Counted from the stretch's first letter, positions 1-9,088 are shown. The stretch: DNA of 64,000 nucleotides from an uncultured Bacteroides sp. (GCA_902388495.1 CABMPP010000018.1:16321-80320), one strand, 5' to 3'. Translations and numbers: made by a program. Notes: a model not told the origin generated them from the letters alone.

Positions 1-2
1 CC

Positions 3-815
3 GTTGATTACATTATAACCGATGAGCATATAGAGAGTAGCCTGAATGACTATATGGAATCTCTTTGCCGAGTTATGTCCGGACTATTCGTCCTTTGTAC
101 AAAAGGAGAGATACATATCAGCATAAATGTATCGGAATATGTCATCAAGGAGAATAACTTTATTACCCTGCTCCCGAATTATCTGATACAAGTGCACGAA
201 ATATCTCCCGATGTCCATTTGTATGTAGCAGGATTCTCAAGCAAGATGATGGCATCAGCCAACTTGATTAGTACTACTCGGGGGTTATTGCCCATGATTA
301 TCGAGAATCCTATTACCTCTTTGTCACCTACAAAGGTTGGTGATTTGGAAGCATTATACCGGGTATTTATAAAATCGTATGCTAATCCGGATGTTTGTGA
401 AAATAAAGAAGTCGTGAAAGCCATTCTAGCTCTATTCATGCAGGGAGTTTACGAGTTATACAAACGGCGTAATAAATACGTCATTCCTTCACAAACCAGG
501 AAAAACGAGGTATATCGGGAGTTTATGCTGATGGTAATGAAATACTATAAGCTCCAACACGGAGTTGCTTTTTATGCAGAACGATTGGGGTTAAGCCTTC
601 CCCATTTTTGCAATTCCATCAAAAAGGCTTCCGGGTATACTCCTCTCGAGGTTATTGCGGCTGCGCTGATTATGGATGCAAAGGCTCAATTGAAGTCGAC
701 TACGCTGCCGATAAAAGAAATTGGATTGTCACTCGGGTTCACCAATCTATCGTTCTTTAATCAATTCTTTAAAAAACATACCGGAGTTACACCGCAATCA
801 TTCAGGGAAGAATAA
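3..815 (+). CDS. AraC family transcriptional regulator, 5'-truncated
   Basis: The frame is open from base 3, upstream of the first ATG at 54, so the gene begins outside the window and only its last ~270 residues are present. The final ~90 residues carry two helix-turn-helix segments of the AraC/XylS type (AERLGLSLPHFCNSIKKASG, then IKEIGLSLGFTNLSFFNQFF and KKHTGVTPQSFR), which bind DNA. The preceding part resembles an AraC N-terminal sensing domain with a cupin-like beta pattern, but no ligand can be named. It converges with the LruC gene across a hairpin at 823-904. The family assignment is firm; the target is unknown. Confidence 0.9.
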   Translation, partial: VDYIITDEHIESSLNDYMESLCRVMSGLFVLCTKGEIHISINVSEYVIKENNFITLLPNYLIQVHEISPDVHLYVAGFSSKMMASANLISTTRGLLPMIIENPITSLSPTKVGDLEALYRVFIKSYANPDVCENKEVVKAILALFMQGVYELYKRRNKYVIPSQTRKNEVYREFMLMVMKYYKLQHGVAFYAERLGLSLPHFCNSIKKASGYTPLEVIAAALIMDAKAQLKSTTLPIKEIGLSLGFTNLSFFNQFFKKHTGVTPQSFREE

Positions 816-822
816 AGAAAAT

Positions 823-904
823 TCTGTCATCCTGAACGAAGTGAAGGATCTCTTCTCCTATACTACGCGGAGAAGGGATCCTTCACTTTATTCTGAATGA
901 CAGA
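823..904. terminator. Long inverted repeat between convergent genes
   Basis: Two ~36-nt arms (starting TCTGTCATCCTGAACG and ending TTCTGAATGACAGA) pair with only a few mismatches around a ~10-nt loop. The hairpin lies between the stops of two convergent genes and can act in both directions. The arm sequence (TCATCCTGAACGAAGTGAAGG) is like a repeat scattered in many Bacteroidetes intergenic regions, so it may be a mobile palindrome used as a terminator. Confidence 0.6.
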
Positions 905-920
905 GAATCAGGACTGTTTA

Positions 921-2897
921 TTACTTGCCACCTTTATAGTGGTTGTACCAATCAGTATTTGTTGTTCCCTTTGATTCTGTCCACATCTTGAATTCAGGAT
1001 ATTCCTTTTCACTATCAATTCTATATGTCTCTGTTACTGCGTGGAAACCTGTAACGTCGAATAAATCAATAGCGAATGGATACGTTCCTTTGCGATCTAT
1101 ATAGTAGGCATCATCCTTAGTACCGATCTGAGAAGGATCGGCATACGAAGTGGCTTTGAACTTTGGCAAATGTACTTCCGTACGTTGCTTGTTTTCAGAA
1201 GCATAATTCACAATAATATATGGATTATAGTCTTTTATATCCTTTTTGTCGAATCCACCATTCGGGAACTCTCTAATTATTGTGTACTCCTTACCGATTG
1301 ATGTCTTGTTATTAGCATATACTATAATGGAAGAAGTTGCAGATTCTACTGTTGATTCATCAGATGATAAAGTTACCTGCCCGAACTGTGCTACATCAAT
1401 CTGATATGCAAATGCATTGATATAATCGGCACCATCGTGAGTCGGCCTGAAAATATCTTCTATTTTGGTAACTACATTATCGGTATTATAATAGACCGTA
1501 CGCTTGTACTCTACAATAACATCATTCATGTCGTAATCACCGCCGCTGGGCCATATATCTTCGAATGCCAGTGTACCTTTATTCGATTGCGTTTTATCTT
1601 CTTGCACGGGCGGCGTATCAGGATCTGGAATTACCGGTCTGTCGGGATTCTCAATGGAGCTCTCAGGAGTGGCATTTACATAAAAGAGTAAATCGCAATA
1701 ACTCTTATTACCTCCATCTTCAACGCCGATTATAACGTTACCGCTTTTCTGATCTTTGATGGTGATAAATCTCTGATCTGATACACTGCTGCCATTCAGA
1801 TTGGATGCGATAAGCTTGCTGGTATTTATCATATTATCGTTACTATGATCGCCACCACTGATCTGATTAAACTGGAAACCTTGTGCATAGATAAACCATC
1901 CAACAGTGTAACCCACAGGGAACTCGTCAGAAGAGTTTCCATTCTGATCATAGAATTTTAATCTTACTTTGTCGCCGGAATGTAAGATGTTCTCCCAGAT
2001 AGCCTGGCTGAACAATTCTACATTTGGAAAAACAATATATTTCTTTATTGTTTTGACATCCACCTTTCCTGCTTCATCCGTTTTATAATAATAATACCCG
2101 AAAGTATTATCCCACTCTGCATCCCTATTTACGAATACCACATCCAGTTTGGCAGGGGCATTTTTGATTGTAATATTGGTTGTGCCGGATTGTTTGACAA
2201 GAGCTGAATTATCCTGGTTCTTCTTAGAGGCGAGAAATGCTTTCATACGCTTTGCGAAATCGTCCATAGATTCTTGTCCTACAGTGCTTGCATTTGTAAT
2301 GTAACCTTCATTAATATTGCCCAGGTCCCATCTATAGCTGAGATTTCCTCCATCTCCCCATTTACACAATGAGTAAAGGTTCTGGCTTTTCTCAATCAAA
2401 TAAGGAGCATCTCCCGTAAAGCCATAGGCGCGTGTTACCGCTCTTGTCTCCGGTTTGCTACTCTTACTCAAATCCAGGCGTACTGCTCCATTTTCCACAT
2501 CCAACTCAATGCATCTCGGCAATCCCCACGTATCTGTGTACAGATAGACTGTCTTTACGGCAGTAGAGATTTCCATGTTCCCTTCGAACTTACCGTTTCC
2601 ATCCGTATAGCTTGTAAAGAAAGGCTCTATATCCTCTCTTTTCGATCCATCGGAATTCATCGGATTCTCGCTATATACAGCAATCCATGCTTTGAATCCG
2701 GGTGCATTATAGTCTACATAAAGATTCGATACCTTTTTCGTTTCAAACCCAAAATACTCACTCTCATCCGGGAGCGGTTCTTTTCCCTTACTGGGGTCGT
2801 ACAGATCTTTTTCAGTACATCCCACTACCAAGCTTATGAACATCATCATAAATGCTCCGGTTAAAATGTTTTGTAAGTGTTTTCGTTCCATAATCAT
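921..2897 (-). CDS. LruC domain-containing lipoprotein
   Basis: This is a 658-residue exported protein. The N-terminus has a hydrophobic segment ending in a lipobox (SLVVGC), so it is probably a lipoprotein. Residues ~430-640 hold the LruC signature (AFEDIWPSGGDYDMNDVIVEY) followed by the DUF4842-type beta-rich region. The first ~400 residues are a beta-rich region of unknown role. LruC proteins occur on the surface of Bacteroidetes and Leptospira; their function is not settled. Two ATGs lie two codons apart (2897 and 2891). The gene appears monocistronic. Confidence 0.8.
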   Translation of the reverse strand: MIMERKHLQNILTGAFMMMFISLVVGCTEKDLYDPSKGKEPLPDESEYFGFETKKVSNLYVDYNAPGFKAWIAVYSENPMNSDGSKREDIEPFFTSYTDGNGKFEGNMEISTAVKTVYLYTDTWGLPRCIELDVENGAVRLDLSKSSKPETRAVTRAYGFTGDAPYLIEKSQNLYSLCKWGDGGNLSYRWDLGNINEGYITNASTVGQESMDDFAKRMKAFLASKKNQDNSALVKQSGTTNITIKNAPAKLDVVFVNRDAEWDNTFGYYYYKTDEAGKVDVKTIKKYIVFPNVELFSQAIWENILHSGDKVRLKFYDQNGNSSDEFPVGYTVGWFIYAQGFQFNQISGGDHSNDNMINTSKLIASNLNGSSVSDQRFITIKDQKSGNVIIGVEDGGNKSYCDLLFYVNATPESSIENPDRPVIPDPDTPPVQEDKTQSNKGTLAFEDIWPSGGDYDMNDVIVEYKRTVYYNTDNVVTKIEDIFRPTHDGADYINAFAYQIDVAQFGQVTLSSDESTVESATSSIIVYANNKTSIGKEYTIIREFPNGGFDKKDIKDYNPYIIVNYASENKQRTEVHLPKFKATSYADPSQIGTKDDAYYIDRKGTYPFAIDLFDVTGFHAVTETYRIDSEKEYPEFKMWTESKGTTNTDWYNHYKGGK

Positions 2898-3042
2898 GAT
2901 AGTTTAAATTATACATTGTTTGTCAACAATCAGATAGAATGTGTACAAAATACTATTCACTCTATTGATGTTCAAAGATAAATATAATTGGGAACTACTG
3001 TCTGAAAAGAGTAAAAACGGAATATCGAATATTAAAAAAATG

Positions 3043-3092
3043 AAAGGCTGTACAGTCCGGGAGATTATCTCCTTAGAGCTGTACAGCCTTTT
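3043..3092 (-). terminator. Intrinsic terminator of the DUF4831 gene
   Basis: Arms AAAGGCTGTACAG and CTGTACAGCCTTT are perfectly complementary. Read on the minus strand the hairpin is followed by a T-rich tract. It lies 25 nt past the stop of the DUF4831 gene. Confidence 0.75.
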
Positions 3093-3117
3093 ATTTCTAA
3101 TATTTAGTTCTTATAGC

Positions 3118-4176
3118 CTATTCTCTGTCCACTTTAATCAATCCTCCCGTTGCCGTATCGAACTGTACCTTTACAGTTGAATTCTTGTTGAACAGTACCG
3201 GCGCCAGGTATTCTATGGTACCGAATTGCGTGATAGGCAACTGATCGTCAAACAGTTTCTTGTTGTTGTGCGTCAGCGTGACTTGTGCTCTGCCCGGAAC
3301 GTTGTAGGCTACACCTTCCAGTTTCTTCTTGGACTCTTCGGCGGTGGAGGAGTCGGGCGTCTTGAGGTCGGTTATGCTGATGTAGTACGGTTCGCCGGCA
3401 AGGTCGTTGTTGGCTACCACGCCCAGCTTCTTGGAGAAGCGGAAGGCGACTTCGTTCTTCATTTCCTTGGGCGTCAGTCGGATGGTGAAAGTCTTGGGCT
3501 CGTCTTTTACTTTGCCCGAGAACATCTCCGTCATGGCGCTTTCCTGCAAGTTCAGGTTGTCGAGCATTATCTTGAGTTGTGCCCCGTCCTGGGGCATGTT
3601 GTCGGCTTCGCCACGCAGCAGGGCGTTCTTGCTTTCACGGATGCTGTAGATCTCTTTGGCAATCAGTTCCGCCATCTTGGCGCTGGAGTTGGACATCAGA
3701 ATCTCTTCCGTGAGGAAACTGCGCGGGTCGATGCTCTTTGCAGGGGCTTGGGGCTGAGACGGCTTTACGGTTTGCTTGCCGCTGTAGGGCATGTTGATGG
3801 AACGCACAATGCCGTCTTCGGTCAGTTCCATAAGCGGTGCGACGGTTTTGTCCTTCAACTTCACAAAGTAGACGTTCTCTTTGTCGGGCACACCGACGAT
3901 GCGGGTTTCTATTCCGTCCAGTGTCCAGTACTCTTCCGGTTCGGCGGATATGTTGTTGAGGCGCAGGTAGCGGTCGGCATAGCGGCAGAATTCTCCGGGG
4001 GTATAAGTATGCTTGGTAGTTTGTAGCACTATTTCAATTTCTGTTTGGGGCAGCATATAGGTCACGCCGTAATCCTTGCCGCGCATTACGCCGGCTGTTA
4101 CTTCTGTCTGGGCCACGGCGGTAGTAGCCAGCAACAGCGCAGAAAGCATCAATATATTCTTCTTCATAATGTACAT
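3118..4176 (-). CDS. DUF4831 family protein
   Basis: A 352-residue secreted protein whose sequence pattern (EVTAGVMRGKDYGVTYMLPQ near the N-terminus, then conserved blocks such as CRYADRYL and EEYWTLDGI) matches the Bacteroidales family DUF4831. A cleavable signal peptide ends near AVAQ. No catalytic motif is evident and the function is unknown. The start may be the fourth residue (4167), which gives the more usual MKKNIL signal peptide. A -7 box lies at 4203-4210, about 27 nt upstream, and a terminator follows, so it is probably a single-gene unit. Confidence 0.8.
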   Translation of the reverse strand: MYIMKKNILMLSALLLATTAVAQTEVTAGVMRGKDYGVTYMLPQTEIEIVLQTTKHTYTPGEFCRYADRYLRLNNISAEPEEYWTLDGIETRIVGVPDKENVYFVKLKDKTVAPLMELTEDGIVRSINMPYSGKQTVKPSQPQAPAKSIDPRSFLTEEILMSNSSAKMAELIAKEIYSIRESKNALLRGEADNMPQDGAQLKIMLDNLNLQESAMTEMFSGKVKDEPKTFTIRLTPKEMKNEVAFRFSKKLGVVANNDLAGEPYYISITDLKTPDSSTAEESKKKLEGVAYNVPGRAQVTLTHNNKKLFDDQLPITQFGTIEYLAPVLFNKNSTVKVQFDTATGGLIKVDRE

Positions 4177-4202
4177 TTGTTAGATTGCATTTAGCTTAGG
4201 GA

Positions 4203-4210
4203 CAAAGTTA
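4203..4210 (-). promoter_or_regulatory. -7 element for the DUF4831 gene
   Basis: The minus strand reads TAACTTTG, a match to the Bacteroides -7 consensus TAnnTTTG. Transcription would begin near 4196, 20 nt before the ATG at 4176. No -33 TTG at the ideal 19-21 bp spacing was found. Confidence 0.5.
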
Positions 4211-4280
4211 ATCAAGTTATCTTTGTCAAATATTCAATTATAAATTATTAACAGAATAAGCGATGCTTTGAAGTGGATGC

Positions 4281-5390
4281 TTATTGCACGAACTGCACGC
4301 AGACCGGCATATCTACTACAATATCCTGGTGAGTATCCCGCAGCAGCCCCGTGTTTTCATCGCGCTCGTACACCTGAATGACGTTGCTGTCGCGGCAGGC
4401 GGCCAGCAGGTACTTGCCGTTAGGGGTGATGTTGAAGTGGCGCGGATGAATGCCCGTAAGTTGGTATCCCACTTTGGCAAGCGTTCCGTTCGCAGGGTCG
4501 ACGGCGAAGATGGCGATGCCGTCTGCTTGCAACCGGTTGCTGGCATAGAGGTACTTGCCGTCCGGACTGAGGTGAACATCGGCACCGCCACGGGCACCTA
4601 CGGTATCGGCAACGATGGTTTGTATCTGTTGTAGACGACCGTCGTCGTAGTCGAAAGCTATGACTTTGCCGGACAGCTCGGTGACGAGATAGGCATGCTT
4701 GCCGTCCGGACTGAACGTCAGATGGCGCGGACCGGAGTCGGCCTCTATGTCGATGGCCTCGGCGGACAGATGGGGGATGATATCTTTGGGATGCAGCACG
4801 AAGCGCAGGATGCGGTCGGCGCTGAAGTCGGTGGCGAAGATGTACTTCCCGTCCGGTGAGAAGAGGGTGCAGTGGATGTGCGGAACAATCTGGCGCACGG
4901 GATCGGGACCGGTGGCGATGCCTTCAAAAAGCGTATCGACCGGTAGCAGTGTGCCGTCCGGGCGCAGGGGGAAGACGGACATGGTTCCGCCGCTGTAATT
5001 GGCAGTTAACACTTCCCGGCCGTTGGTGGCCACGTAGCAGGGATCGGCTCCTTGGGTGAGTTCGGTGTTCAGCAGACGGAGTTCACCCGTTTCCTTGTCG
5101 AAGGCCAGGGAGCTGAGGGCAGCGGTGCTGTCGTTCATTTCGCTGACGGCGTAGACCAACTTCCCGTCTTCCGATGGAGTGAGGTAGGAGGGGTTGGGCA
5201 GTTCCACGCTGCCGAGCGGGGTGGCCGTTCCTGTTTCCTGGTCGAAGCGGAAGGTGTAGATGCCTTTGCTTGTTCCGTTGGTGTAAGTGCCCACCAGCAT
5301 GGCGAGTTCGTCCGGGTTGCCGTTGGCTGCCTTCTTGGGCGCACATGCGGCTACGCTTAATCCGAGCATACAGTAAAGAAGTGTTTTCAT
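4281..5390 (-). CDS. Lactonase-fold (seven-bladed beta-propeller) lipoprotein
   Basis: This 369-residue protein has the repeating SPDGKY / TPNGKYLLAA pattern of the lactonase family PF10282, which includes 6-phosphogluconolactonase (Pgl) and related propellers. A lipobox (LSVAAC) makes it a probable lipoprotein, so a role in cytosolic pentose-phosphate metabolism is unlikely and the sugar-lactone substrate is unproven. It starts 4 nt downstream of the stop of the GH3 gene and is almost certainly co-transcribed with it, which suggests work on periplasmic sugar products. No strong terminator was seen after it. Confidence 0.85.
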   Translation of the reverse strand: MKTLLYCMLGLSVAACAPKKAANGNPDELAMLVGTYTNGTSKGIYTFRFDQETGTATPLGSVELPNPSYLTPSEDGKLVYAVSEMNDSTAALSSLAFDKETGELRLLNTELTQGADPCYVATNGREVLTANYSGGTMSVFPLRPDGTLLPVDTLFEGIATGPDPVRQIVPHIHCTLFSPDGKYIFATDFSADRILRFVLHPKDIIPHLSAEAIDIEADSGPRHLTFSPDGKHAYLVTELSGKVIAFDYDDGRLQQIQTIVADTVGARGGADVHLSPDGKYLYASNRLQADGIAIFAVDPANGTLAKVGYQLTGIHPRHFNITPNGKYLLAACRDSNVIQVYERDENTGLLRDTHQDIVVDMPVCVQFVQ

Positions 5391-5394
5391 TATA

Positions 5395-8226
5395 TTATTG
5401 TATTTTAATTTCCGCTATTCCCACCCGGTCGTCGTTCAGCACGATGCGGAGGTCGCTGGCGGTAGTACCTTTGAAGGAGTACGAAATCGGCTTGTCGTAC
5501 TCGCTGACGGTGCCCGAATATACGGTCAGGAACTGTCCGCCGCCGCCCGAAAGCTGGATTTCGAACGCTGCCGGCAGTTGGTTGTCGCGCTTGAAGGCGA
5601 TGGACACCCGGTCTACCTTGGCTCCGTTCTCCAAGGCAAAGGTAATATAATCTCCCTTATTTCCTTGCCATGCGGTGCTGATTTTTCCATCGAGCACGTT
5701 TTCAGCATCCTCCTGATTGGTGCTGGCGCTTACGCGGCTGGCGGGCTTTTGGGCTTCCAGAGCTTTGACGCGTGTCTGATAATCTTCTACGGTGAGCGTA
5801 CCGTTCAGGCGGATGTCCTCACTGGAGGCGCCTGCCATGAGGACGAAGTCACCTGGTTCTACCACCCATTTCATGTCGGCATCCAGCAGTTCCAGCTGCT
5901 TGCGGTCGATGGTGAAGGTTACTTCTTTCGTCTCGCCCGGTGCCAGGTGGACGCGCTCGAAACCGGCGAGGTTCTTCTCGTAAGTGGTGACGCTGCTCAG
6001 TACGTCGCGGGTGTAGAGCTGCACCACTTCGTCTCCGGCGCGCTTTCCGGTGTTGGTCACTTTCAGCCGCACGGTGGCCGTTTCGTTCGGGGTGATGATT
6101 CGAGGGCTGATTGTCAGGTCGGAATACTCGAAAGTGGTGTAACTCAGACCGTAGCCGAAGGGGTAGAGGGCACCGTTGATGCGGGACATGTTGCCGTCCG
6201 GGCCGGGATTCTTGCCGCCGTCAATCTGCGAAGAGGGCTTGCAGGGGAAGTTGAAGGGGATTTGTCCTACGGTTTTCGGGAAGGTGACGGTCAGTTTGCC
6301 GCCGGGGTTGTAGTCGCCGAAGAGGATGTCGGCAAGGGCTGTTCCGCCTTTCGAACCGGGGTACCAGGCTTCGAGGATGGCGGGGACGAACTTGTCCGCC
6401 CAGTTGACGGAGAGCGGGCGCCCGTTGATGAGTATCAGTACTACCGGTTTGCCGGTGGCTTGTACGGCTTGGAGCAGTTGCAGTTGGCGTCCCGGCAGGT
6501 CGAGGCTGGTGCGCGATTTGTTCTCGCCGCAGGTGCGTTGTCCTCCACCCAGCACTACGACGGCTACGTCGGCCTGGCGGGCATTCTCTGCGGCGCGGTC
6601 TATCTCGGCCTGCTCGTCGGCAGTCAGCGGATAGTCGATGATTTCGCTTTCGGGCCAGTTGGCGTCTACCAGGTCGCAACCTTTGGTGTAGAGGACTTCG
6701 GCTTTGCCCTGCACTTTGCCGCGGATGCCTTCCAGCACGGTGGTGACTTCTACGGCAAGCGGACCGTAATGCGTCAGCGCGTAGGCTTCTTCATCCGCGT
6801 TGGGGCCGCATACGGCAATCTTCTTGATGGAGTTGATGTCCAGCGGAAGCGTATTGTCTGCATTCTTCAGCAAGACGACGGACTCGAGGGAGGCTTGCAA
6901 GGCAACGGCTTCGTTCTCTTCTTTTTCCACTTCACGGTCGGCACCGGCAAGGTCGATCTGGTAAGGGGCATCGAACAGTCCCACGAGGAACTTCACGCGG
7001 AGGATGTCGCGCACGCGGTCGTCGATGACCTCTTCGCTCAGTCCGCCTTCCTTCACCAGTTCGCGCAGCGGAAGTACGTAAGAGTCCGGGGAGCGGAAGG
7101 TGCAGCGCACGTTCAGTCCGGCTTCCACGCTTTGGCGCACGGCTTCTTTCATGTCTTTGGCGGTGCCGTGCTTGGTGTAGAGGTATTCTACGGCGTCGCT
7201 GTCGGACACTACATAACCGCGGAAGCCCATTTCGCTGCGCAGGCGGGTCATCAGCCAGTAGTAGCTTCCTTGGATGGGGATACCGTCGTAGTCGTTGTAC
7301 GAACTCATCACGCCCAGCAGTCCGGCTTCGCGAATCACGCGCTTGAAAGGATAAATATGTATGTTCTCCACTTCGCGCGGCGACATCTGCGGGTCGACAC
7401 GCGCCATACCTTCGCGGGCACCTTTGTTGTTGCTGTAGGCGGCGAAGTGCTTGCCGGTGGCGGCCACCTGGTGGTTATGCTGCATGCCGCGCACCATTTC
7501 GATGCCCAGCTCGGCTACAAGGTAGGGCGATTCTCCGTAGACTTCTTCGTAGCGTCCCCAGCGTTGGTCGCGGCCTACGTCGAGGATGGGGGCGTAGACG
7601 TTGGTGTAGCCCAGCATCCGGGCTTCCCGTCCGGTGATGAGGCCCACTTGGTGAATCAGTTTCCGGTTCCAGGTATGTCCCAGGCCCAGTTGGGTAGGGA
7701 AGTTGGTGGCGCGGTAGCTTTCCACGCCGCGGATGCCTTCGTTGGTGAAGTCTACGGGGATGCCGAGGCGGGTGTCTTCTACGAAGAAGCGCTGCACCTC
7801 GTTCAGTGCCCATGCGTGGCGGGAGGCGGGCCAGACGTTTTCGTTGTCCGATGGGGGGAGGCCCCATTGCTGGAAGCCGTTGAGGTGCTCATCTATGGCG
7901 CCGATGCCGTCTTTCCATAGGGCTGACTTCCATTCAGGCGTGGGGAGGGCGTCTTTCAACACGCGCTTGTAACCGTAGAGGGTTACCATTTGGCAGGTCT
8001 TCTCTTCCAGGGTCATCTGCCGCAGCAGGTCTTCAATGCGCGCATCGAGCGGGGCGGTGGGGTCTTCGTAGATGTCCTTCACTCCGTTCTTGTTGAAATC
8101 AATCCAACCTTTGCGGTACATTTCTGTCTTTACCGGTCGGTAAATGGCCGGTACTTTTGTCGCGTTCTGTGCGGACAGCAGTGTGCCGCTGCCCAGCAAT
8201 AAAGTGGCTACAATTAATCCTTTCAT
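5395..8226 (-). CDS. Glycoside hydrolase family 3 with C-terminal discoidin-like domain
   Basis: A 943-residue exported enzyme. A signal peptide ends near LLSAQ. The GH3 N-terminal TIM-barrel contains GYVVSDSDAVEYL, whose first Asp (D342) aligns with the GH3 nucleophile. The alpha/beta sandwich domain and the fibronectin III-like domain (around residues 700-810) follow. The last ~130 residues (SRVSASTNQEDAENVLDG) resemble an F5/8 type C carbohydrate-binding module. The likely activity is beta-glucosidase or beta-xylosidase; the substrate cannot be fixed from sequence. It is first in a two-gene unit with the lactonase-fold gene. Upstream lies a -7 box (8261-8268) and the 22-bp phased repeat field. 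Confidence 0.92.
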   Translation of the reverse strand: MKGLIVATLLLGSGTLLSAQNATKVPAIYRPVKTEMYRKGWIDFNKNGVKDIYEDPTAPLDARIEDLLRQMTLEEKTCQMVTLYGYKRVLKDALPTPEWKSALWKDGIGAIDEHLNGFQQWGLPPSDNENVWPASRHAWALNEVQRFFVEDTRLGIPVDFTNEGIRGVESYRATNFPTQLGLGHTWNRKLIHQVGLITGREARMLGYTNVYAPILDVGRDQRWGRYEEVYGESPYLVAELGIEMVRGMQHNHQVAATGKHFAAYSNNKGAREGMARVDPQMSPREVENIHIYPFKRVIREAGLLGVMSSYNDYDGIPIQGSYYWLMTRLRSEMGFRGYVVSDSDAVEYLYTKHGTAKDMKEAVRQSVEAGLNVRCTFRSPDSYVLPLRELVKEGGLSEEVIDDRVRDILRVKFLVGLFDAPYQIDLAGADREVEKEENEAVALQASLESVVLLKNADNTLPLDINSIKKIAVCGPNADEEAYALTHYGPLAVEVTTVLEGIRGKVQGKAEVLYTKGCDLVDANWPESEIIDYPLTADEQAEIDRAAENARQADVAVVVLGGGQRTCGENKSRTSLDLPGRQLQLLQAVQATGKPVVLILINGRPLSVNWADKFVPAILEAWYPGSKGGTALADILFGDYNPGGKLTVTFPKTVGQIPFNFPCKPSSQIDGGKNPGPDGNMSRINGALYPFGYGLSYTTFEYSDLTISPRIITPNETATVRLKVTNTGKRAGDEVVQLYTRDVLSSVTTYEKNLAGFERVHLAPGETKEVTFTIDRKQLELLDADMKWVVEPGDFVLMAGASSEDIRLNGTLTVEDYQTRVKALEAQKPASRVSASTNQEDAENVLDGKISTAWQGNKGDYITFALENGAKVDRVSIAFKRDNQLPAAFEIQLSGGGGQFLTVYSGTVSEYDKPISYSFKGTTASDLRIVLNDDRVGIAEIKIQ

Positions 8227-8260
8227 GGTATCTTATCGTTTTGTATTAATTTTCTGTTGT

Positions 8261-8268
8261 CAAATGTA
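8261..8268 (-). promoter_or_regulatory. -7 element for the GH3 operon
   Basis: The minus strand reads TACATTTG, matching TAnnTTTG, 35 nt upstream of the GH3 start. There is no TTG at the proper -33 spacing, which would fit a promoter needing an activator. The 22-bp repeat field starts about 30 bp further upstream. Confidence 0.45.
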
Positions 8269-8300
8269 CGGCTTATTACTCGGATTCGGGTTATAAAATT

Positions 8301-8650
8301 GTCCGAAGTATGAGCAGTAATAGTCCGGAAATGCTTTCAAAGGGGCGTGGGGACGGGGTTTCAGGGGTATGACAATGAGTTTTGGCGGCTGCAACAATAG
8401 GCTTTTGCATTTGCAACAATAAACTTTCAGATGTGTAGCATTAGGCCCTTGCATCTGAAAGGCATAACCTTCTCAACTTGAACACTGCTTCATGTCATGC
8501 ACAAGATGGCATCTTATGCTGCTCAAGATGGCATCTTATGCTACACAAGATGGCATCTTGTGCATGGGATGCTTTAGGGATTCTGTTCTTGGGGTTTATT
8601 GTTCCGGTTCTTAGGGCTTATTGTTTTAGCTTTCCGGCTTTATTGTCTTA
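8301..8650. repeat. Field of 22-bp-phased direct repeats (five different units)
   Basis: Successive short direct repeats all recur at exactly 22 bp: GTCCG at 8301 and 8323; AGGGG at 8341 and 8363; GCAACAATA at 8391 and 8413 with a degenerate third unit at 8435; AAGATGGCATCTT (an odd palindrome) at 8503, 8525 and 8547; TTATTG at 8596, 8618 and 8640. The units differ in sequence but share the period. The region is otherwise non-coding and lies between the GH3 operon promoter and a small ORF. Two helical turns per unit suggests rows of protein-binding sites rather than a CRISPR array. Confidence 0.7.
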
Positions 8651-8837
8651 TGAATAATCCCTTGTTTATTCTATAATCCAACCAATCGATATAGTCATTT
8701 TGCAAGTGAATGGCAGTGAATAGGTAGCCAACTAGGCATAAAAGCATTATAATGATGGTTGCCATTATATATAATGTGATCCGTACCTTCTTCGGCAGTA
8801 AATCTAAACACTCTAGTAATTGAAATATTGTTTTCAT
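8640..8837 (-). CDS. Possible small membrane protein
   Basis: A 65-codon reading frame with a charged N-terminal helix and one clear membrane segment (about residues 20-46, YIMATIIIMLLCLVGYLF) followed by a short polar tail. I recognise no family. It lies downstream of the candidate ncRNA and its U-tract, with no promoter of its own visible, so expression would need read-through. Its stop falls on the edge of the 22-bp repeat field. It may be a real small protein or chance. Confidence 0.35.
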   Translation of the reverse strand: MKTIFQLLECLDLLPKKVRITLYIMATIIIMLLCLVGYLFTAIHLQNDYIDWLDYRINKGLFIRQ

Positions 8838-8863
8838 GCCTTTGGGAGTTTAGGAATAGGCAT

Positions 8864-9052
8864 AAAAAACGTGCCCAATCCAATATAAAGCACCCCAAGG
8901 TACGGCAAAGAACCCGTGCGAACCTATACTGAACGGGCACGCATATCGTGATGAAACGACATAACGAGCCTTGTTCAGTTTAGTTCGCACATTCAAAATT
9001 TGCCGTTTTTGGGTGCCTAAACTGACTACTATGTTATGAATGCTTTTGCATT
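8864..9052 (-). ncRNA. Candidate rod-shaped structured RNA (6S-like size and shape)
   Basis: A minus-strand promoter (9059-9088) would start a transcript at about 9052. It ends in CGTGCCC...GGGCACG followed by six U (8864-8869), giving ~189 nt. Nested arms form one long imperfect hairpin: 8890-8909 with 8999-9016 (GCACCC/CGGCAAA side), and 8916-8934 with 8973-8990 (GTGCGAAC...CTGAAC side). A further small stem closes the apical loop around 8944-8963. Alternating stems and symmetric internal loops and the length recall 6S RNA; a match to a described Bacteroidales RNA family is possible but untested. It is divergent from ssrA. Confidence 0.55.
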
Positions 9053-9058
9053 CGGTGA

Positions 9059-9088
9059 CAAAGATAGAGAAAAGAAGTAAGATAACAA
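9059..9088 (-). promoter_or_regulatory. Promoter of the candidate ncRNA
   Basis: On the minus strand TTG (9086-9088) and TATCTTTG (9059-9066) are separated by 19 bp, a good Bacteroides primary-sigma promoter. It points away from ssrA and no convincing ORF starts within 200 nt, which supports a non-coding transcript. Confidence 0.65.

Noticed and set aside
2941..3180. 79-codon plus-strand frame
   Set aside because: It runs through the terminator of the DUF4831 gene and into that gene's end; the protein has no recognisable features.
5398..7920. An 840-codon plus-strand frame opposite the GH3 gene
   Set aside because: The minus strand encodes an intact GH3 with catalytic motif; the plus frame is its shadow.
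8503..8568. CRISPR-like array
   Set aside because: Units of 22 bp have no room for repeat plus spacer, sequence families change along the field, and no cas gene is present.
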